Source: Hyphomonadaceae bacterium
GTDB lineage: Bacteria > Pseudomonadota > Alphaproteobacteria > Caulobacterales > Hyphomonadaceae
DNA: 64,000 nucleotides
Reading direction: 5' to 3'
Assembly: GCA_022844345.1 (NCBI GenBank)
Contig: JALHLU010000002.1
Location: 351,028 to 415,027 of the forward strand
Positions 29,022 through 37,651 of this stretch are shown piece after piece (the stretch's first letter is position 1; each line of letters starts with the position of its first letter). The translations under genes and the position numbers were made by a program. Below the pieces are notes generated by a model. The model ran no database searches, had not been told where the DNA came from, and saw only the letters and a program-made list of their open reading frames with translations.

Positions 29022-30287
29022 CTACGCGCTCGCGGTCTTCTCTTCCTTCGCGGAGTGGACGTAGAGCGGCCGCGAGCGGCCTTCCACGACCTCGGCGTTG
29101 ATCGCCACTTCTTCCACGCCGCGCAGGTTGGGCAGCTCGAACATGGTGTCCAGCAGGATGCCCTCCATGATCGACCGCAGGCCACGCGCGCCGGTCTTGC
29201 GCTGGATCGCCCGGCGGGCGACTGCGGCCAGCGCGTCATCGGTGAAGGTGAGCTTGACGCTCTCCATGTCGAACAGGCGCTGGTATTGCTTCAGAAGCGC
29301 ATTCTTCGGCTCGGTCAGGATCTGGATGAGGGCCGTCTCGTCGAGGTCTTCCAGTGTCGCGATAACCGGCAGGCGGCCGATAAATTCCGGGATCAGGCCG
29401 AACTTCACAAGGTCTTCCGGCTCGCACTCCTGCAGCACCTTGCCGGTGCGGCGGTCTTCCGGGTCAACCACATTGGCGCCGAAACCGATCGACGTGCCGC
29501 GGCCGCGATCCGAGATAACTTTCTCGAGGCCCGCAAACGCGCCGCCACAGATGAACAGCATGTTCGTCGTGTCGACCTGCAGGAACTCCTGCTGCGGATG
29601 CTTGCGGCCACCCTGCGGCGGAACGGAAGCAACCGTGCCTTCCATGATCTTCAGCAGTGCTTGCTGCACGCCCTCGCCCGACACGTCGCGGGTTATCGAG
29701 GGATTGTCGGACTTGCGCGAAATCTTGTCGATCTCGTCGATGTAGACAATGCCGCGCTGCGCACGTTCGACGTTGTAGTCGGACGCCTGCAGCAGCTTCA
29801 GGATGATGTTCTCGACGTCCTCGCCGACATAACCGGCTTCGGTCAGCGTCGTTGCGTCCGCCATCGTGAAGGGAACGTCGATGATGCGCGCCAGCGTCTG
29901 GGCCAGCAGCGTCTTGCCGGTGCCCGTCGGGCCGATCAGCAGAATGTTCGATTTCGCGAGCTCGACGTCCGAATTCTTGGCGGCGTGATTGAGACGCTTG
30001 TAGTGGTTGTGGACCGCCACCGACAGCACGCGCTTGGCCTTGAACTGACCAATCACATAGTCGTCCAGCACATCGCAGATCTCCCGCGGCGTCGGCACGC
30101 CATCGCGCGACTTGACCAGAGCCGTCTTCGACTCCTCGCGGATGATATCCATGCAGAGTTCGACGCATTCATCGCAGATGAATACGGTCGGCCCAGCGAT
30201 CAGCTTCTTCACCTCGTGCTGCGACTTGCCGCAGAACGAGCAATAAAGCGTGTTCTTGCTGTCGCTGCCTGTCGTGGTCTTGCTCAT
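29022..30287 (-). CDS. clpX: ATP-dependent unfoldase ClpX
   Basis: ClpX unfolds tagged substrates (ssrA, CtrA in Caulobacter) and feeds them to ClpP. The N-terminal zinc finger is CSFCGKS and CDECVELC, the Walker A GPTGTGKT, and the pore loop GYVGEDVE. The C-terminal small domain ends near [25 protein letters not shown] (landmark only). The start ATG 30287 has GAGG 5 nt upstream; a GTG two codons earlier is possible. The gene lies between clpP and lon, the usual alphaproteobacterial order. Confidence 0.98.
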   Translation of the reverse strand: MSKTTTGSDSKNTLYCSFCGKSQHEVKKLIAGPTVFICDECVELCMDIIREESKTALVKSRDGVPTPREICDVLDDYVIGQFKAKRVLSVAVHNHYKRLNHAAKNSDVELAKSNILLIGPTGTGKTLLAQTLARIIDVPFTMADATTLTEAGYVGEDVENIILKLLQASDYNVERAQRGIVYIDEIDKISRKSDNPSITRDVSGEGVQQALLKIMEGTVASVPPQGGRKHPQQEFLQVDTTNMLFICGGAFAGLEKVISDRGRGTSIGFGANVVDPEDRRTGKVLQECEPEDLVKFGLIPEFIGRLPVIATLEDLDETALIQILTEPKNALLKQYQRLFDMESVKLTFTDDALAAVARRAIQRKTGARGLRSIMEGILLDTMFELPNLRGVEEVAINAEVVEGRSRPLYVHSAKEEKTASA

Positions 30288-30354
30288 CGACACCTCAAAG
30301 CACCCGGGGATGCGTTAACCCCAAGGCGCGTTCCACCACGCCCAAACCATGATT

Positions 30355-30385
30355 CTTATATTTCAATCGTTTCCGATAGGTTCAA
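30355..30385 (-). promoter_or_regulatory. Candidate clpX promoter TTGAAC-N19-TATAAG
   Basis: In the 187-nt gap before clpX the minus strand shows TTGAAC (30380-30385) and TATAAG (30355-30360) separated by 19 bases, in a locally AT-rich stretch. The shifted hexamer CTTGAA also fits the heat-shock -35 form. The spacer is longer than ideal. Confidence 0.35.
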
Positions 30386-30474
30386 GGCCACCTATCCGAG
30401 CATAGCAAGGCGGGCGCCGCAAGGTTCGCGGCTGCACATCCCTCAAACAGCCCAAAGACAAAAAACGTGCAAAA

Positions 30475-31101
30475 TCAGCGCTGATCGGCCGGATCAATGC
30501 GTTTTTCGTACACCTTGTCGACGATCCCGAAGGCCTGGGCCTCCGACGCCGTCATGAACGAATCGCGATCCAGCGTCTTTTCGACCACCTCGTAAGGCTG
30601 GCCGGTATGCTTCACATATATCTCGTTCAGGCGCTTCTTTACCGAGATAATGTCCAGCGCGTGCCGCTCGATATCCGTCGCGACGCCACGGAAACCGCCC
30701 GAAGGCTGGTGAACCATGATCCGGCTGTTCGGGGTCGAAAACCGCATCCCCTTCTCACCCGCGCACAGCAGCAGCGCCCCCATCGAGGCGGCCATACCGA
30801 TACAGGCGGTCGAAACGGGACTGCGGATGTATTGCATCGTGTCGTAGATCGCGAGACCCGAATGGACGTGTCCGCCCGGGCTGTTGATGTACATGGCGAT
30901 CTCTTTCTTGGGGTTTTCGGACTCCAGGAAGAGCAGCTGGGCCGTAACGGCCGTCGCCAGATTGTCCTCGATCGGACCGGTCACGAAGATGATCCGGTCT
31001 TTCAGCAGCCGGGAGTAAATGTCGTACGGCCGGTCCCCGCGCGAGCTCTGCTCGATAACGGTGGGATAGAAGTTGATCCCTTGGATATAGGAGTCGGACA
31101 T
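30475..31101 (-). CDS. clpP: ATP-dependent Clp protease proteolytic subunit
   Basis: ClpP forms the double heptamer degradation chamber served by ClpX (and ClpA). The catalytic triad is Ser106 ([12 protein letters not shown]), His131 ([10 protein letters not shown]) and Asp180 (TLDRDSF). The 208-aa length is typical, with [22 protein letters not shown] near the N-terminus. It lies between tig and clpX. The gap to clpX holds a candidate promoter, so clpX may be transcribed both from it and with clpP. Confidence 0.98.
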   Translation of the reverse strand: MSDSYIQGINFYPTVIEQSSRGDRPYDIYSRLLKDRIIFVTGPIEDNLATAVTAQLLFLESENPKKEIAMYINSPGGHVHSGLAIYDTMQYIRSPVSTACIGMAASMGALLLCAGEKGMRFSTPNSRIMVHQPSGGFRGVATDIERHALDIISVKKRLNEIYVKHTGQPYEVVEKTLDRDSFMTASEAQAFGIVDKVYEKRIDPADQR

Positions 31102-31242
31102 CTTGAGACTTTCGGAGCTGGCCCGCCGCCAGGACGGGCGACAGACTCAAAGCATGGCTTGAGTTAGCAATATCCGAACGCCAGCCCTGAAGTGCAAGGG
31201 GCAGCGGTAAGGTACCCTGTTGGGCAATCCCGTCGAAGCGAG

Positions 31243-31363
31243 AGACCCCCACCTGTCCGCCCCCTAAACGGGGCGGGACCCTGTTGCGTCACCGGCCTTC
31301 ACTGTTGGGTAAGTTGGTGAAGCATGGTTCCGCCCCGTTTAGGGGGCGGACAGGTGGGGGTCT
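31243..31363. repeat. Long inverted repeat, 38-nt arms
   Basis: Arms 31243-31280 and 31326-31363 are inverted complements with a single mismatch; the first 34 nt are perfect. A 45-nt spacer separates them. Each arm also contains its own small dyad, CCGCCCC...GGGGCGG. The element lies between tig and clpP and could fold as a long hairpin or as two short ones. This is the form of a REP/BIME-type genomic repeat or an RNA-stabilising hairpin; the downstream position relative to tig also allows a transcript-end role. Confidence 0.85.
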
Positions 31364-31391
31364 GTCTCGACAAGAACCGCCTTCGAGGGGC

Positions 31392-32729
31392 CTATTCGTC
31401 GTCGCCGATAACCTTCATCAGCTCTTCGCGGGTTACCGGCTTGTCCGTCACCGTGGCCTTGGTGAGGATGTAGTCGACCACCTTTTCCTCGTAGATCGGC
31501 GCGCGCAGCTGGGCCATGGCGCCCTGGTTCTTGGTGTAGAACTCGATCACCTGCTTCTCCTGGCCCGGATAGCGCGACGCTTCCTGGCGCAGCGCCCGGA
31601 CCAGCTCCTCGTTGGTGATCTGCACGTCGGCGCGGCGGCCGATCTCGGCCAGCACCAGGCCAAGCCGCACACGGCGCGCGGCGATCTTGCGATACTCGGC
31701 GCGCAGCTCCTCCTCGGACTTGTCCTTGTCCTCGTCAGACAGGCGGCCCGCCTTCTTCTCGGCTTCGAACTGGCCCCAGATCTGGTTGAACTCGGCTTCC
31801 ACCATCAGCGGAGGCAGCTCGAACGAGTGACGCTCGTCCAGCGCATCCAGCAGCACGCGCTTCACCTGCTGGCGCGTTGCGAACTCAAGCTCGCCCGACA
31901 ATTCCTTCTTCACGGCCTCGCGCAGCGCCTCAAGGCCCTCAAGCCCAAGCGTCTTGGCGAATTCGTCGTTGACCTCGGTCTCCTTGGGCGCCTTCACCTC
32001 ATGGACCTTCACCTCGAACAGCGCGGCCTTCCCGGCCAGCGTCGGCACCTGGTAGGTCTCCGGGAACGAGACATTGACGTTCACATCATCGCCAGCGGAT
32101 GCGCCGGCCAGCTGCTCTTCAAAGCCCGGAATGAAACGGCCCGAACCGATCACCAGCGTCTGGCCTTCGGCTGCGCCGCCATCGAACTTCTCGCCGTCGA
32201 TTGAGCCGACGAAGTCGATCACGACCGCATCGCCCGTCTCCGCCTTGCCCTCTTTCTTCTCGTAGGACTTGTTGTTGTCAGCGATGCGCTTCAGCGCGTC
32301 CTGCATCTCTTCTTCGGTGGGCTCGGCGACCATGCGCTCGAGCGAAATCTCGCTCACATCGGCCGGCTCGAACTCCGGCATGATTTCGAGCTGCATCGAA
32401 TAGGCGAGGTCCGCTTCGCCCGCGATCAGCTGTTCCTGGTCGCCATCAAGCTTGATCGAGGGGCGCGAAGCCGGGCGCAGGGCCTTCTCAGCCAGCGCCT
32501 TGTCGGAGGTCTCCTGGACCAGGTCGTTGACGATGTCGGCCATGATCGACTTGCCGTACATCTTCTTGATGTGTGCTGTCGGAACCTTGCCGGGGCGGAA
32601 GCCCTTCAGGTTCACCTTCGGCTGCAGTTCATTGATCTTTTCCGCGAATTTCGCGGCCAGGTCGCCCTTGGGAACGGAGACGCGGAACTCCCGCGTAAGA
32701 CCTTCCGATTTCGTCTCGGTGACGTTCAT
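31392..32729 (-). CDS. tig: Trigger factor
   Basis: Ribosome-bound chaperone and peptidyl-prolyl isomerase. The 445-aa protein opens with the ribosome-binding domain (MNVTETKSEGLTREFRV, then GFRPGKVPTAHIKKMYGKS containing the FRxGKxP signature), has the FKBP-like PPIase domain (DAVVIDFVGSIDGEKFDGGAAEGQ at about 165-190), and a long helical arm-and-body at the C-terminus. It is followed by clpP, clpX and lon in the conserved order. Confidence 0.97.
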   Translation of the reverse strand: MNVTETKSEGLTREFRVSVPKGDLAAKFAEKINELQPKVNLKGFRPGKVPTAHIKKMYGKSIMADIVNDLVQETSDKALAEKALRPASRPSIKLDGDQEQLIAGEADLAYSMQLEIMPEFEPADVSEISLERMVAEPTEEEMQDALKRIADNNKSYEKKEGKAETGDAVVIDFVGSIDGEKFDGGAAEGQTLVIGSGRFIPGFEEQLAGASAGDDVNVNVSFPETYQVPTLAGKAALFEVKVHEVKAPKETEVNDEFAKTLGLEGLEALREAVKKELSGELEFATRQQVKRVLLDALDERHSFELPPLMVEAEFNQIWGQFEAEKKAGRLSDEDKDKSEEELRAEYRKIAARRVRLGLVLAEIGRRADVQITNEELVRALRQEASRYPGQEKQVIEFYTKNQGAMAQLRAPIYEEKVVDYILTKATVTDKPVTREELMKVIGDDE

Positions 32730-33265
32730 CGTGCGAACCCTGATCAGGCAAAATGGTTGGACCCCGCCAGCGGCTATCGCCGGGCAGGAAAGGCGGGTGT
32801 CTTACACAGGCCGGGACCGCCTGTCCATGCAGCCTCTCCATTGCGGAAACTGAAGGATTTTCCGGGCCTTTGCGCCCGCTCCCGGCCCAACATGGTAAAC
32901 CCCATCCCAGCCGGGCGATCTTCGGACCACCGGGCCCCTGCCCGGCCTGCCTCGCCGATAGACCCCCTCCTTCACGCCGCTACGCGACGCGCCACCTCCC
33001 CCACTTGCCTTGCAAGTGAGGGAGGCAAAACACCGGCGCCTCCTGCCTCCACCAGTCGCCACGCGACTGGGGGAGGTGGACAGCCGCGTCTTCGCGGCTG
33101 GACGGAGCGGGTCTCTCGCAAGGCCCGACTTGTATGAAACAGCCTGTCTGAAACTGTCGGAGACAGAAATAACTTCCCCCGCATTTCCAACGCCCTGCGC
33201 TCACACCTTGTGGGATGTAGCTCCGCAGAACCAGCCGGGCCTCGGATGAGCGCAATATACTCCCC
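32730..33265. other. 536-nt gene-poor interval with intergenic repeats
   Basis: This stretch upstream of tig carries three consecutive hairpins (32995-33100, listed separately), preceded by TTCACGCCGCTACGCGACGCGC-type sequence common to such elements. No coding frame with a convincing start, codon bias or homology was found; the frames here read through the repeat. The tig promoter should lie within the first 200 bases. Confidence 0.6.
32995..33100. repeat. Triple hairpin intergenic repeat
   Basis: Three dyads follow one another. CCTCCCCCACTTGC (32995-33008) pairs with 33012-33025, 13 of 14 bases. CCTCCACCAGTCGC (33046-33059) pairs with 33063-33076, 13 of 14. CAGCCGCG (33081-33088) pairs perfectly with 33093-33100. 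The first two share the CCTCC/GGAGG ends and look like variants of one unit. Similar CCTCCCCCA palindromes are, from memory, dispersed in many alphaproteobacterial genomes. Confidence 0.8.
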
Positions 33266-33880
33266 ATGTCCTGGCTCTGGATCATCCTGCGTGCGCTCTT
33301 CCCCGGCGATCCCCTTCGCCAGGTCGCCGAAGGCCTACGTCATCGCGCGCTGCAACTCGTGCACGTCTCACGGGACGAAGCCACGCTCGCCGAACTCCTG
33401 ATCAACCCAGCCCTGCGCCTCCACCTCGAACTTCTCATCCTCGACGCCGAAGACTCCCTCCGTCTCTGGATCGCGATGCGCGGCTGCCAGATCGCCCGCA
33501 TCCGCCCCGGCCTGCCGCACGAGCGCTGCACGCCACATCTCACACACGCCAAGAGCTTGCCCGAACTCCTCGCTCGCATCGCCGCCCTCGTCATCGCCTG
33601 CACCGAAATGGAAGCACGCGCGCAAGCCCACGCTGACAGGCTGAAGCAGCTCCGCAACGCCGATCCCCTCGGAGCCCATGGTTCGACGGACGCATGGCTC
33701 CGCCATGCTGCTCACCATGAGGCGGTGGGTGTGTCGAGCTTTCAGTCAGGCCTCATGGTGAGCAGCAAGGCCATGCATCGCATGGCGTTGCGCCCGTCGA
33801 ACCACGAGGCCGCGCTCACAGCTCTCGCCGCCGCCCTGACACGCGGTCCCCCACACTCGATTGCAGGAGCGAACCCGTAA
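33266..33880 (+). CDS. Hypothetical protein with a palindromic element in its 3' part
   Basis: The 204-aa frame is not recognised. Its first about 137 residues (MSWLWIILRALFPGDPLRQVAEGL, then helical, Leu/Ala/Arg-rich) look like a real small soluble or membrane-associated protein with a charged, amphipathic helix repeat. The rest (about residues 139-180) is encoded by the inverted repeat at 33680-33803, so the C-terminus is repeat-derived and may not match homologues. There is no clear Shine-Dalgarno (GCGCAATATACTCCCC before the ATG). Confidence 0.5.
   Translation: MSWLWIILRALFPGDPLRQVAEGLRHRALQLVHVSRDEATLAELLINPALRLHLELLILDAEDSLRLWIAMRGCQIARIRPGLPHERCTPHLTHAKSLPELLARIAALVIACTEMEARAQAHADRLKQLRNADPLGAHGSTDAWLRHAAHHEAVGVSSFQSGLMVSSKAMHRMALRPSNHEAALTALAAALTRGPPHSIAGANP
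33680..33803. repeat. Imperfect palindromic element inside an ORF
   Basis: Left arm 33680-33723 (starting GGTTCGACGG, ending CACCATGAGGC) and right arm 33750-33803 (starting GCCTCATGGTGAGC, ending CGTCGAACC) are inverted complements. The inner 22 nt differ at one base and the outer 10 are identical. The right arm holds about 10 extra bases, and the loop is 26 nt. It looks like a dispersed repeat that landed in a coding frame. Confidence 0.82.
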
Positions 33881-33886
33881 CGCGCC

Positions 33887-33906
33887 TCGCAGGTGTTCAC
33901 CTGCGA
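33887..33906. repeat. Perfect 20-nt palindrome after the ORF stop
   Basis: TCGCAGGTG, two bases, then CACCTGCGA, 6 nt beyond the stop codon at 33880. A stem of 9 bp with a 2-nt loop is poor as RNA but good as a dimeric protein site. No T-run follows. Confidence 0.4.
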
Positions 33907-34129
33907 GAACGCGGACCCGTGCGCAAAACGAAAAGCCGCCCGGACTTGACCCCAACCATCGCCGCCGGAGCCGCCAAGCCGGCCCAACCCGGCCTCGATG
34001 GAAACCTGATTCAGAGTCACAACCTCACAGGGCAAACCTGCGAGACTGAGCGCCCATACCCCTGACGCCGCTTCCGCCTTGCCTCCGGGCCGCGTCCATC
34101 GCAGAACCCGCTCGAAGCTTGAGGGACCC

Positions 34130-34516
34130 ATGGCCCAGACCATCTACAAGGTGCTCACCGCCAACCAGCTGGCCGATGTGGAGGCCGGCGGCCCCATGCA
34201 GGCTCCCATCGACATCGATGACGGCTACGTTCACTTCTCGACGTCCCGACAGGTGCAGGAGACGCTCTCGAAATGGTTCCGCGGCCAGAAGGGCTGCGTC
34301 CTCGTTGCGGTGAACGCAGAGACCTTTGGGCTCGACCTCAAATGGGAAGTCTCGCGCGGCGGCGACTACTTTCCGCACGTCTATACGGACGTACGCGAGC
34401 ACCACATCCGGGCCATGTGGCTGCTCGACGAGTTCGATGCCGATGGCGCGCCGCTCGCCCCGGATGAAGTCACGCGCAGCCCCGAACCCTCGACCAAGCC
34501 GGGCCGCAAATCGTGA
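34130..34516 (+). CDS. DUF952 domain protein
   Basis: The 128-aa protein matches the DUF952 pattern: IYKVLTANQLADVEAGG, DGYVHFSTSRQVQETLSKWF, GCVLVAVNAETFGLDLKWEVSRGGDYFPHVY. The family is widespread and of unknown function, and its GDYFPHVY segment is the most conserved. Start 34130 follows GAGGG 4 nt upstream; the frame from 34079 lacks support. The last four bases overlap the pyrD start (GTGA), so pyrD is probably translated by coupling to it. Confidence 0.85.
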   Translation: MAQTIYKVLTANQLADVEAGGPMQAPIDIDDGYVHFSTSRQVQETLSKWFRGQKGCVLVAVNAETFGLDLKWEVSRGGDYFPHVYTDVREHHIRAMWLLDEFDADGAPLAPDEVTRSPEPSTKPGRKS

Positions 34517-35574
34517 GCCTGTTCGATATCGCCACCCGCGCCGTCCGCATCCTCCCGGCCGAAAGCGCCCACCGCTTCACCATCGATGCACTCCGGACCG
34601 GCCTCGCGCGTCCAAAGGCGGAAATCGATGATCCGCGCCTTGCGGTCACCCTGCGCCGCTCCGGCCTCAGACTCCCAAACCCCATCGGCCTCGCCGCCGG
34701 CTTCGACAAGAACGCCGAAGTCTGCGGCCCCATGCTCGCCTTCGGTTTCGGCTTCGTCGAATGCGGCACCGTCACACCGCGCCCGCAACCGGGCAACCCA
34801 CGCCCGCGCCTCTTCCGGCTCACCGAAGACCAGGCGGTCATCAATCGCATGGGCTTCAACAATCTCGGCCTCGGCCTCTTCGTCCGCCGCCTCTCCGCCA
34901 TGCCGCGCGCCGCCGGCATCGTCGGGGCAAACATCGGCGCCAACAAGGACAGCGCCGATCGCATCGCCGACTATGTCGCCGGCGTCAAAGCCGTGTGGCC
35001 CTACTGCGCCTACATCACCATCAACATCTCCTCGCCCAACACGCCGGGCCTGCGCGGCCTGCAGGATCGCGGCGCACTCGAGGAACTGCTCGGCCGCATC
35101 GGCGCCGCCGCCCGCGAGATGAACACCGCCGTGAAGAACCGCCCGCTCTTCCTCAAGGTCGCGCCAGACCTCGACGACAACGCGATCGCCGACATCGCGG
35201 ACGTCGTCCTTGCGCAGGACTGGCTCTCCGGCCTCATCGTGTCGAACACCACGATCGACCGCCCCGATACGCTGGCCTCAAAGCACAGGGGCGAGACCGG
35301 CGGCCTCTCCGGCGCACCGCTGCTGGAAAAATCCACCCGCGTTCTCGCCGCATTCCACGCCATCGTGGGAGACCGTCTCGACCTCATCGGCGCCGGCGGC
35401 ATCGCCACGGCCGATGATGTGATCGCCAAGCTCCGCGCCGGGGCCCAGGCGGTCCAGCTCTATTCCGCCCTGGTCTTTCACGGCCCGCTGCTCGTCCAGC
35501 GCATCAAGGCGGACCTTGTCGCGCGCATGGATGCAGCCGGCGCCACAAGCATCGCGGAACTCGCCCGCTCCTGA
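34513..35574 (+). CDS. pyrD: Dihydroorotate dehydrogenase (quinone), class 2
   Basis: PyrD oxidises dihydroorotate to orotate, with FMN and the membrane quinone pool, in pyrimidine synthesis. The 353-aa protein has an N-terminal amphipathic helix for the membrane (about 1-35), [15 protein letters not shown] and the class 2 catalytic Ser in [15 protein letters not shown], then the FMN-binding end [13 protein letters not shown] and [13 protein letters not shown]. The start is GTG at 34513. It is the downstream gene of a DUF952-pyrD pair. Confidence 0.96.
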   Translation: MSLFDIATRAVRILPAESAHRFTIDALRTGLARPKAEIDDPRLAVTLRRSGLRLPNPIGLAAGFDKNAEVCGPMLAFGFGFVECGTVTPRPQPGNPRPRLFRLTEDQAVINRMGFNNLGLGLFVRRLSAMPRAAGIVGANIGANKDSADRIADYVAGVKAVWPYCAYITINISSPNTPGLRGLQDRGALEELLGRIGAAAREMNTAVKNRPLFLKVAPDLDDNAIADIADVVLAQDWLSGLIVSNTTIDRPDTLASKHRGETGGLSGAPLLEKSTRVLAAFHAIVGDRLDLIGAGGIATADDVIAKLRAGAQAVQLYSALVFHGPLLVQRIKADLVARMDAAGATSIAELARS

Positions 35575-35602
35575 AGTTCGCGAAACTTTCTGCAACTCCC
35601 AT

Positions 35603-35627
35603 GTAACCAATTCCCGCCCCCTGCGGA
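35603..35627 (+). promoter_or_regulatory. SigF-like ECF promoter GTAACC-N15-CGGA
   Basis: GTAACC (35603-35608) and CGGA (35624-35627) lie 15 nt apart, about 75 nt before the start of the DUF2282 gene. In Caulobacter the SigF promoters are described as GTAACC-N16-CGAA, so the -35 is exact while the -10 differs by one base and one spacer base. A sigma factor of that type is encoded in the same operon, so the site predicts autoregulation. Confidence 0.55.
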
Positions 35628-35701
35628 TTGAGAGGTACGCGGCCCATGCGCCGCCCTCGCGCCCCATTCCGGCGCCGCGAGGTCCATCGAGGAGTCCCCC
35701 A

Positions 35702-36016
35702 ATGACCATCGCAAGATCAGCCGTCTCCGCCGCCCTCATCGGCGCCTTTGCCGTCGCCGGCGCCTTCTCCGCCAGCGCCCAGCAGACCACGATGCCGAAG
35801 AAGCCGCCGACCGCCGCCGAGGCATCCGGCATGGAAAAATGCTATGGCGTCGCCAAGGCCCACCAGAATGACTGCAAGGCTGGCGCTGGCACCTCGTGCG
35901 CCGGCTCGTCCACGGTCGACTATCAGGGCAACGCCTGGTCGCTCGTGAAAGCGGGCACCTGCGTCACCATCAAGACGCCGAACGGCATGGGCTCGCTGAC
36001 CCCGAAGGCCATGTAG
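35702..36016 (+). CDS. bufA: Bufferin-type RiPP precursor (DUF2282)
   Basis: The 104-aa protein has a Sec signal peptide (about 1-26, ending SASA-QQ) and a mature peptide with four cysteines (Cys47, 58, 66, 87) in the DUF2282 pattern [17 protein letters not shown]...CAGSS...[12 protein letters not shown]2282 proteins are the precursors of bufferins, secreted copper-binding peptides modified by a DUF692 enzyme; cysteines are the modified residues. GAGGAG lies 6 nt before the ATG. A tail of 17 residues follows the last Cys. Its DUF692 and DUF2063 partners follow immediately. Confidence 0.9.
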   Translation: MTIARSAVSAALIGAFAVAGAFSASAQQTTMPKKPPTAAEASGMEKCYGVAKAHQNDCKAGAGTSCAGSSTVDYQGNAWSLVKAGTCVTIKTPNGMGSLTPKAM

Positions 36017-36018
36017 TC

Positions 36019-36876
36019 ATGTCGATCCAGCCAGCCGCCGGTCTTGGTCTGAAGCCTCAGCATTACGCCGACGCGCTCAGCGACCCGGCGGCTGGCCTGT
36101 GGTTCGAGATACACCCTGAGAACTATTTCTGCGCGGGCGGCCCACGCCACACGCATCTCACGGCAATTCGCGAACGCCGCCCCTTGTCCCTCCACGGCGT
36201 TGGCCTCTCGCTTGCCGGTGATGAACGGCCAGACCGCCCGCATCTTCTTGCCCTTCGCAACCTCATCGACCGCTATCAGCCGTTCGTCATATCGGAACAT
36301 CTCGCCTGGTCGCGGCGGGCCGGAACCTGGCGGCCAGACCTGTTGCCATTCCCCCGCACGAAGGCCGCCCTCGTTCGCATCGCGAGCCATATCGATGAGA
36401 CGCAGGCCGCCCTCGGCCGCCGCATCCTCATCGAGAACCCCTCGCTCTATCTCGCCCTGAACGGCCACGACTATCCCGAGAAGGATTTCCTCATCGAACT
36501 CTGCGCCCGCACCGGCTGCGGCCTCCTGCTGGACGTGAACAACGTCGTGGTCGGCGCCAACAATCTCGGCTTCAGCGCAGAAGACTATCTCGACAACATC
36601 CCGTCCAACCTGATCGGCGAGATCCATCTCGCCGGCCATGCCCCCGATCCCCATCTCGGCGCCACCCTGCTGGTTGATACGCACGGCGCGCCGGTGTCGG
36701 ACGAAGTGTGGACGCTCTACCAGCGACTGATCGCCAGAATCGGCGCCCGCCCAACCCTGATCGAACGCGACGACAACATCCCCGCCTATGGCGAGCTGCA
36801 GCAGGAACGCGCCCGCGCAGCCAGCATCCTGTCCGCCAGCATCCGTCAGCAGGAGCCCGCCCATGCCGCCGCATGA
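36019..36876 (+). CDS. bufB: DUF692 multinuclear non-heme iron oxidase (BufB-type)
   Basis: MNIO enzymes of the DUF692 family modify cysteines of RiPP precursors with two or three iron ions in a TIM barrel. The 285-aa sequence shows the conserved ligands as His59 (LSLHGVGLSL), His94 (VISEHLAWS), Glu139 (RILIENPS), Asp172 and Asn174 (LLLDVNNV), His203 and His207 (EIHLAGHA), Asp220 and His222 (LVDTHG) and Glu249 (LIERDDNIP). It starts 2 nt after the precursor stop. The substrate is inferred to be the DUF2282 peptide. Confidence 0.92.
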   Translation: MSIQPAAGLGLKPQHYADALSDPAAGLWFEIHPENYFCAGGPRHTHLTAIRERRPLSLHGVGLSLAGDERPDRPHLLALRNLIDRYQPFVISEHLAWSRRAGTWRPDLLPFPRTKAALVRIASHIDETQAALGRRILIENPSLYLALNGHDYPEKDFLIELCARTGCGLLLDVNNVVVGANNLGFSAEDYLDNIPSNLIGEIHLAGHAPDPHLGATLLVDTHGAPVSDEVWTLYQRLIARIGARPTLIERDDNIPAYGELQQERARAASILSASIRQQEPAHAAA

Positions 36877-37651
36877 GGAGCGCGCCTTCTTCGACGCCTT
36901 CGATGCAGCGCTGTCGGGCGATGCCGCCGGGCTGTCTCCATGGCTGGCTGACGACTCCACGGCAGGACTTGCCGTCTACCGAAACACCATCGCCAGCGGC
37001 GCTGTCGACGCCCTCACCGCGACCTACGCCACGGTCGTCATGATGACGGGCGAGGACTGGTTCCGCGCCGCCGCGCGGGAATACGTCCTGGTTCATCCCC
37101 CGCGCGAACCTGCGCTACTCTCCTATGGCGAAAGCTTCGAACACTGGCTCTCGCAGTTTCCACCGGCCGCCGACACGCCCTACCTCGCCGGTATCGCGCG
37201 GCTCGACTGGCTGTGGTGGCAGTCATGGTGCGCCGCCGACGACCAGCTGCTCGACGGCGCAGACCTCGCCGAAATTTCCCCCGCGCAGCTTTCGGAGCTG
37301 ACACTCGGACTTCACCCAAGCCTGCGCATCGCAGCGTTCGCAAACGGAACGCCAGCGCTCTGGCTGGCGCATCAGGCGCCTGCGCGCGGCGGCGAGCACG
37401 TATTGGGACGCGACCCCGAACGCATGGTGTTCGTGCGTCTTGGCGCCCAGGTCGAGGCCCGCCTGATCACAGCGGGCCCGTACGCCTTTCTCGACGCGCT
37501 TTCGCGCGGCGCATCCCTGCTTGAGGCGGGGCAGGCCGCACTCGCGGCCGAACCCGCCTGCGCGCTCCACCAGATCATCGTGACGGGCCTTGCCCTCGGC
37601 CTCTTCACCTGCCTCACGCCTGTCAAACGGAACACGCGCCATGACAACTGA
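36863..37651 (+). CDS. bufC: DUF2063 partner protein of the RiPP enzyme (BufC-type)
   Basis: The 262-aa protein belongs to the DUF2063 family, with an N-terminal DNA-binding-like helical region (MPPHEERAFFDAFDAALSG, LAVYRNTIASGAVDALTATYATVVMMTG, landmark only) and a C-terminal winged-helix-like peptide-binding part (ERMVFVRLGAQVEARLITAGPYAFLDALSRG). In bufferin and related systems it pairs with the DUF692 enzyme and presents the precursor. The start at 36863 overlaps bufB by 14 nt and has AGGAG 6 nt upstream. It contains no signal peptide. Confidence 0.9.
   Translation: MPPHEERAFFDAFDAALSGDAAGLSPWLADDSTAGLAVYRNTIASGAVDALTATYATVVMMTGEDWFRAAAREYVLVHPPREPALLSYGESFEHWLSQFPPAADTPYLAGIARLDWLWWQSWCAADDQLLDGADLAEISPAQLSELTLGLHPSLRIAAFANGTPALWLAHQAPARGGEHVLGRDPERMVFVRLGAQVEARLITAGPYAFLDALSRGASLLEAGQAALAAEPACALHQIIVTGLALGLFTCLTPVKRNTRHDN

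Noticed and set aside
29055-30557. 500-aa plus-strand frame opposite clpX
   Set aside because: Shadow of clpX; composition is biased by reverse-complement codons.
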